The notes under the pieces are model-generated. The model did no database searches and was not told the DNA's origin. It worked only from the letters and a program-made list of their open reading frames with translations. 33,773 bases of DNA, from NCBI GenBank assembly GCA_012837835.1, contig DUQK01000013.1, forward strand, positions 1 through 33,773. The letters are read 5' to 3'. A program made the position numbers and the translations under genes. Below are positions 32,746-33,773 of this stretch, piece after piece. The stretch is from Christensenellaceae bacterium. GTDB taxonomy: Bacteria > Bacillota > Clostridia > Christensenellales > Aristaeellaceae. Every line of letters begins with the position of its first letter. Position 1 is the first letter of the stretch.

Positions 32746-33497
32746 TACATATTTCAAGCACTGCAAACCCTAGGGTTAAATTATTGTCTTCTCTGGCACA
32801 GGCAAGCGCAAGAAATGAGCATGGCTTGTACCTTGTTGAGGGAGAAAACATGGTAAGGGAAGCTGTTCGAACTGGTAAAGCGCTAAGCGTGCTGATTGAC
32901 GAAAGTAAGCTTTCTTTATACGAAAAAAGTATACCGAGTGGAATAGAAATAATAACGCTTTCAGGGCATGTAATTAAAAAAATATCAACCACTGTAACCC
33001 CTCAGGGTATACTTGCGCTGTGCGCTTTGCCACAAGAAACAAGTTTAGGCGATATAGGCACAAGAGTTGTTGTGCTTAATGGCGTTCAGGATTCCGGCAA
33101 TGTTGGTACCATATGGAGAACGGCTGAGGCAGCAGGTTTTACAGGCTTACTTATGGATAATAACTGTGCTGACCCATTCTCCCCAAAAGTATTGCGCTCT
33201 TCAATGGGTGCGTGTTTCAGAATACCTGTTATAAGGCTTGACGATTTATGCGGGGCATTTAAATATTTCAGCGGTTTTTCAATAATAGCTACCAGCCTTG
33301 AAGGTGAAACGTTATTTAAAACCTCTCTTCCAAAAGACAATATTCTTATAATAATAGGCAGTGAAGCTAGGGGAATACATGAGGATGTATTAAGTTACGC
33401 GACCCGGAAAGTAAAAATACCAATGAAAGGGCAAACGGAGTCCCTAAACGCCTCAATAGCTGCCGCGATAATAATGTATGAAATAATGCGCAGATAG
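32742..33497 (+). CDS. SpoU-family (TrmH-like) RNA 2'-O-methyltransferase
   Basis: The 251-residue protein has an N-terminal substrate-binding domain (SSTANPRVKLLSSLAQASAR, YLVEGENMVREA) and the SPOUT knot domain with NVGTIWRTAEAAGF, LRSSMGACFRIPVI, IIGSEARGI and IPMKGQTESLNASIAAAI. It probably methylates a ribose in 23S rRNA or tRNA; the exact site cannot be read from sequence. The start is GTG 32742, overlapping the previous stop. Confidence 0.92.
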   Translation: MIHISSTANPRVKLLSSLAQASARNEHGLYLVEGENMVREAVRTGKALSVLIDESKLSLYEKSIPSGIEIITLSGHVIKKISTTVTPQGILALCALPQETSLGDIGTRVVVLNGVQDSGNVGTIWRTAEAAGFTGLLMDNNCADPFSPKVLRSSMGACFRIPVIRLDDLCGAFKYFSGFSIIATSLEGETLFKTSLPKDNILIIIGSEARGIHEDVLSYATRKVKIPMKGQTESLNASIAAAIIMYEIMRR

Positions 33498-33650
33498 TTT
33501 TTATACAAAACATTCAATGGTAAGTAGTCTTAAAAAGTTGCATAATTCAGTACAATCCGAAATTTCTGTTAAAAAAATAGGGTAGAATGAATCATTTTTT
33601 TGTGTGGTTTAATATGATTTTTTCTTATTAATAAAAAACAAATTATGGCG

Positions 33651-33773
33651 AGTTGTAAAATAAAGTGCAACAGAAAAGACCACTCTTTCTCTGATACAAT
33701 ATTAGTGCAAAAAACAAGTAAAGGAGAAAGAAATGGCCTACAATTATTGTATCAGAAAGAGGAAGAAAGGTAC
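33651..33773 (+). mobile_element. Left end of a putative insertion sequence, cut by window edge
   Basis: The segment begins with AGTTGTAAAATAAAGTGCAA, shared over 14 nt with the sequence next to the transposase remnant at 10272. GTGCAACA-like ends are typical of IS30-type elements (from memory). It then carries a long inverted repeat around the start of a truncated gene. The 150 nt before it (33498-33650) are AT-rich and hold nothing I can assign. Confidence 0.45.
33733..33773 (+). CDS. Start of a truncated gene, possibly an IS transposase
   Basis: Thirteen codons are visible from the ATG at 33733, MAYNYCIRKRKKG, with AAGGAGAAAG just upstream. The basic N terminus would suit a DNA-binding transposase of IS30 type, but too little is present to be sure. 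The assignment rests on the flanking IS-like end and hairpin. Confidence 0.45.
   Translation, partial: MAYNYCIRKRKKG

Noticed and set aside
1-33773. CRISPR arrays, tRNA genes, phage modules or toxin-antitoxin pairs
   Set aside because: I looked for direct repeats with regular spacers, TGG/GTTCRA tRNA signatures and small paired genes, and found none that could be supported by eye.

Overview
The window is about 34 kb of a chromosome from a low-to-medium GC, Gram-positive-type anaerobe, most likely an uncultured member of class Clostridia. The evidence is the set of clostridial gene neighbourhoods (asp23-amaP-DUF2273-nusB, xseA-xseB-ispA, nifZ-thiI, ylxM-ffh, dgt-dnaG-rpoD-trmK-nif3), strong Shine-Dalgarno sites, frequent GTG/TTG starts and heavy use of ATA for isoleucine. 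It is almost entirely housekeeping DNA read on the plus strand, in tight operons with 1-20 nt gene overlaps. No tRNA, CRISPR array, phage module or sporulation gene was seen.

Layout: 1-1344 is the 3' three-quarters of aspS. From a clear promoter at 1350-1378 runs a long operon: asp23, amaP and DUF2273 (envelope stress and membrane anchoring), nusB, a TsaD/Kae1 paralogue, folD, xseA, xseB, ispA, a small membrane protein, nifZ and thiI (sulfur transfer to tRNA). At 10255-14145 the style changes: higher GC, ATC/ATT and CGN codons, two convergent genes for Sec-exported proteins, and a decayed transposase tail at the left edge. I read this as an acquired island. Its two cargo genes are a tandem transglutaminase-like protein whose first copy has lost its catalytic residues, and a 251-residue secreted protein ending in a thrombospondin-type-3-like calcium motif.

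After the island come ylxM-ffh (behind a sigma-A promoter with two near-identical inverted-repeat operators), rpsP-khpA, a 159-bp hairpin element plus an intrinsic terminator, rimM-trmD-dgt, dnaG-rpoD-trmK-nif3-zinc-ribbon gene, and the RNase P RNA (rnpB). A minus-strand cluster follows: an FlK-like hotdog thioesterase, an ECF sigma factor and its likely anti-sigma factor as one operon, then a protease-dead rhomboid-like membrane protein. Divergent from it lie a glyoxalase/VOC gene with its own terminator, pyk-purB, an unrecognised 646-residue coiled-coil protein with a possible degenerate AAA+ core, and a SpoU-family RNA methyltransferase.

The last 120 bases look like the left end of an insertion sequence. 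Its start codon lies inside a long hairpin, and its end sequence matches the one beside the transposase remnant at 10273.

The most notable observations are the paired operators at ylxM, the active/dead transglutaminase duplication, the hairpin-plus-terminator that splits the usual rpsP-trmD operon, the thioesterase-sigma-antisigma operon, the acidic extension on S16 and the IS hairpin. No obviously new defence or metabolic system was found.
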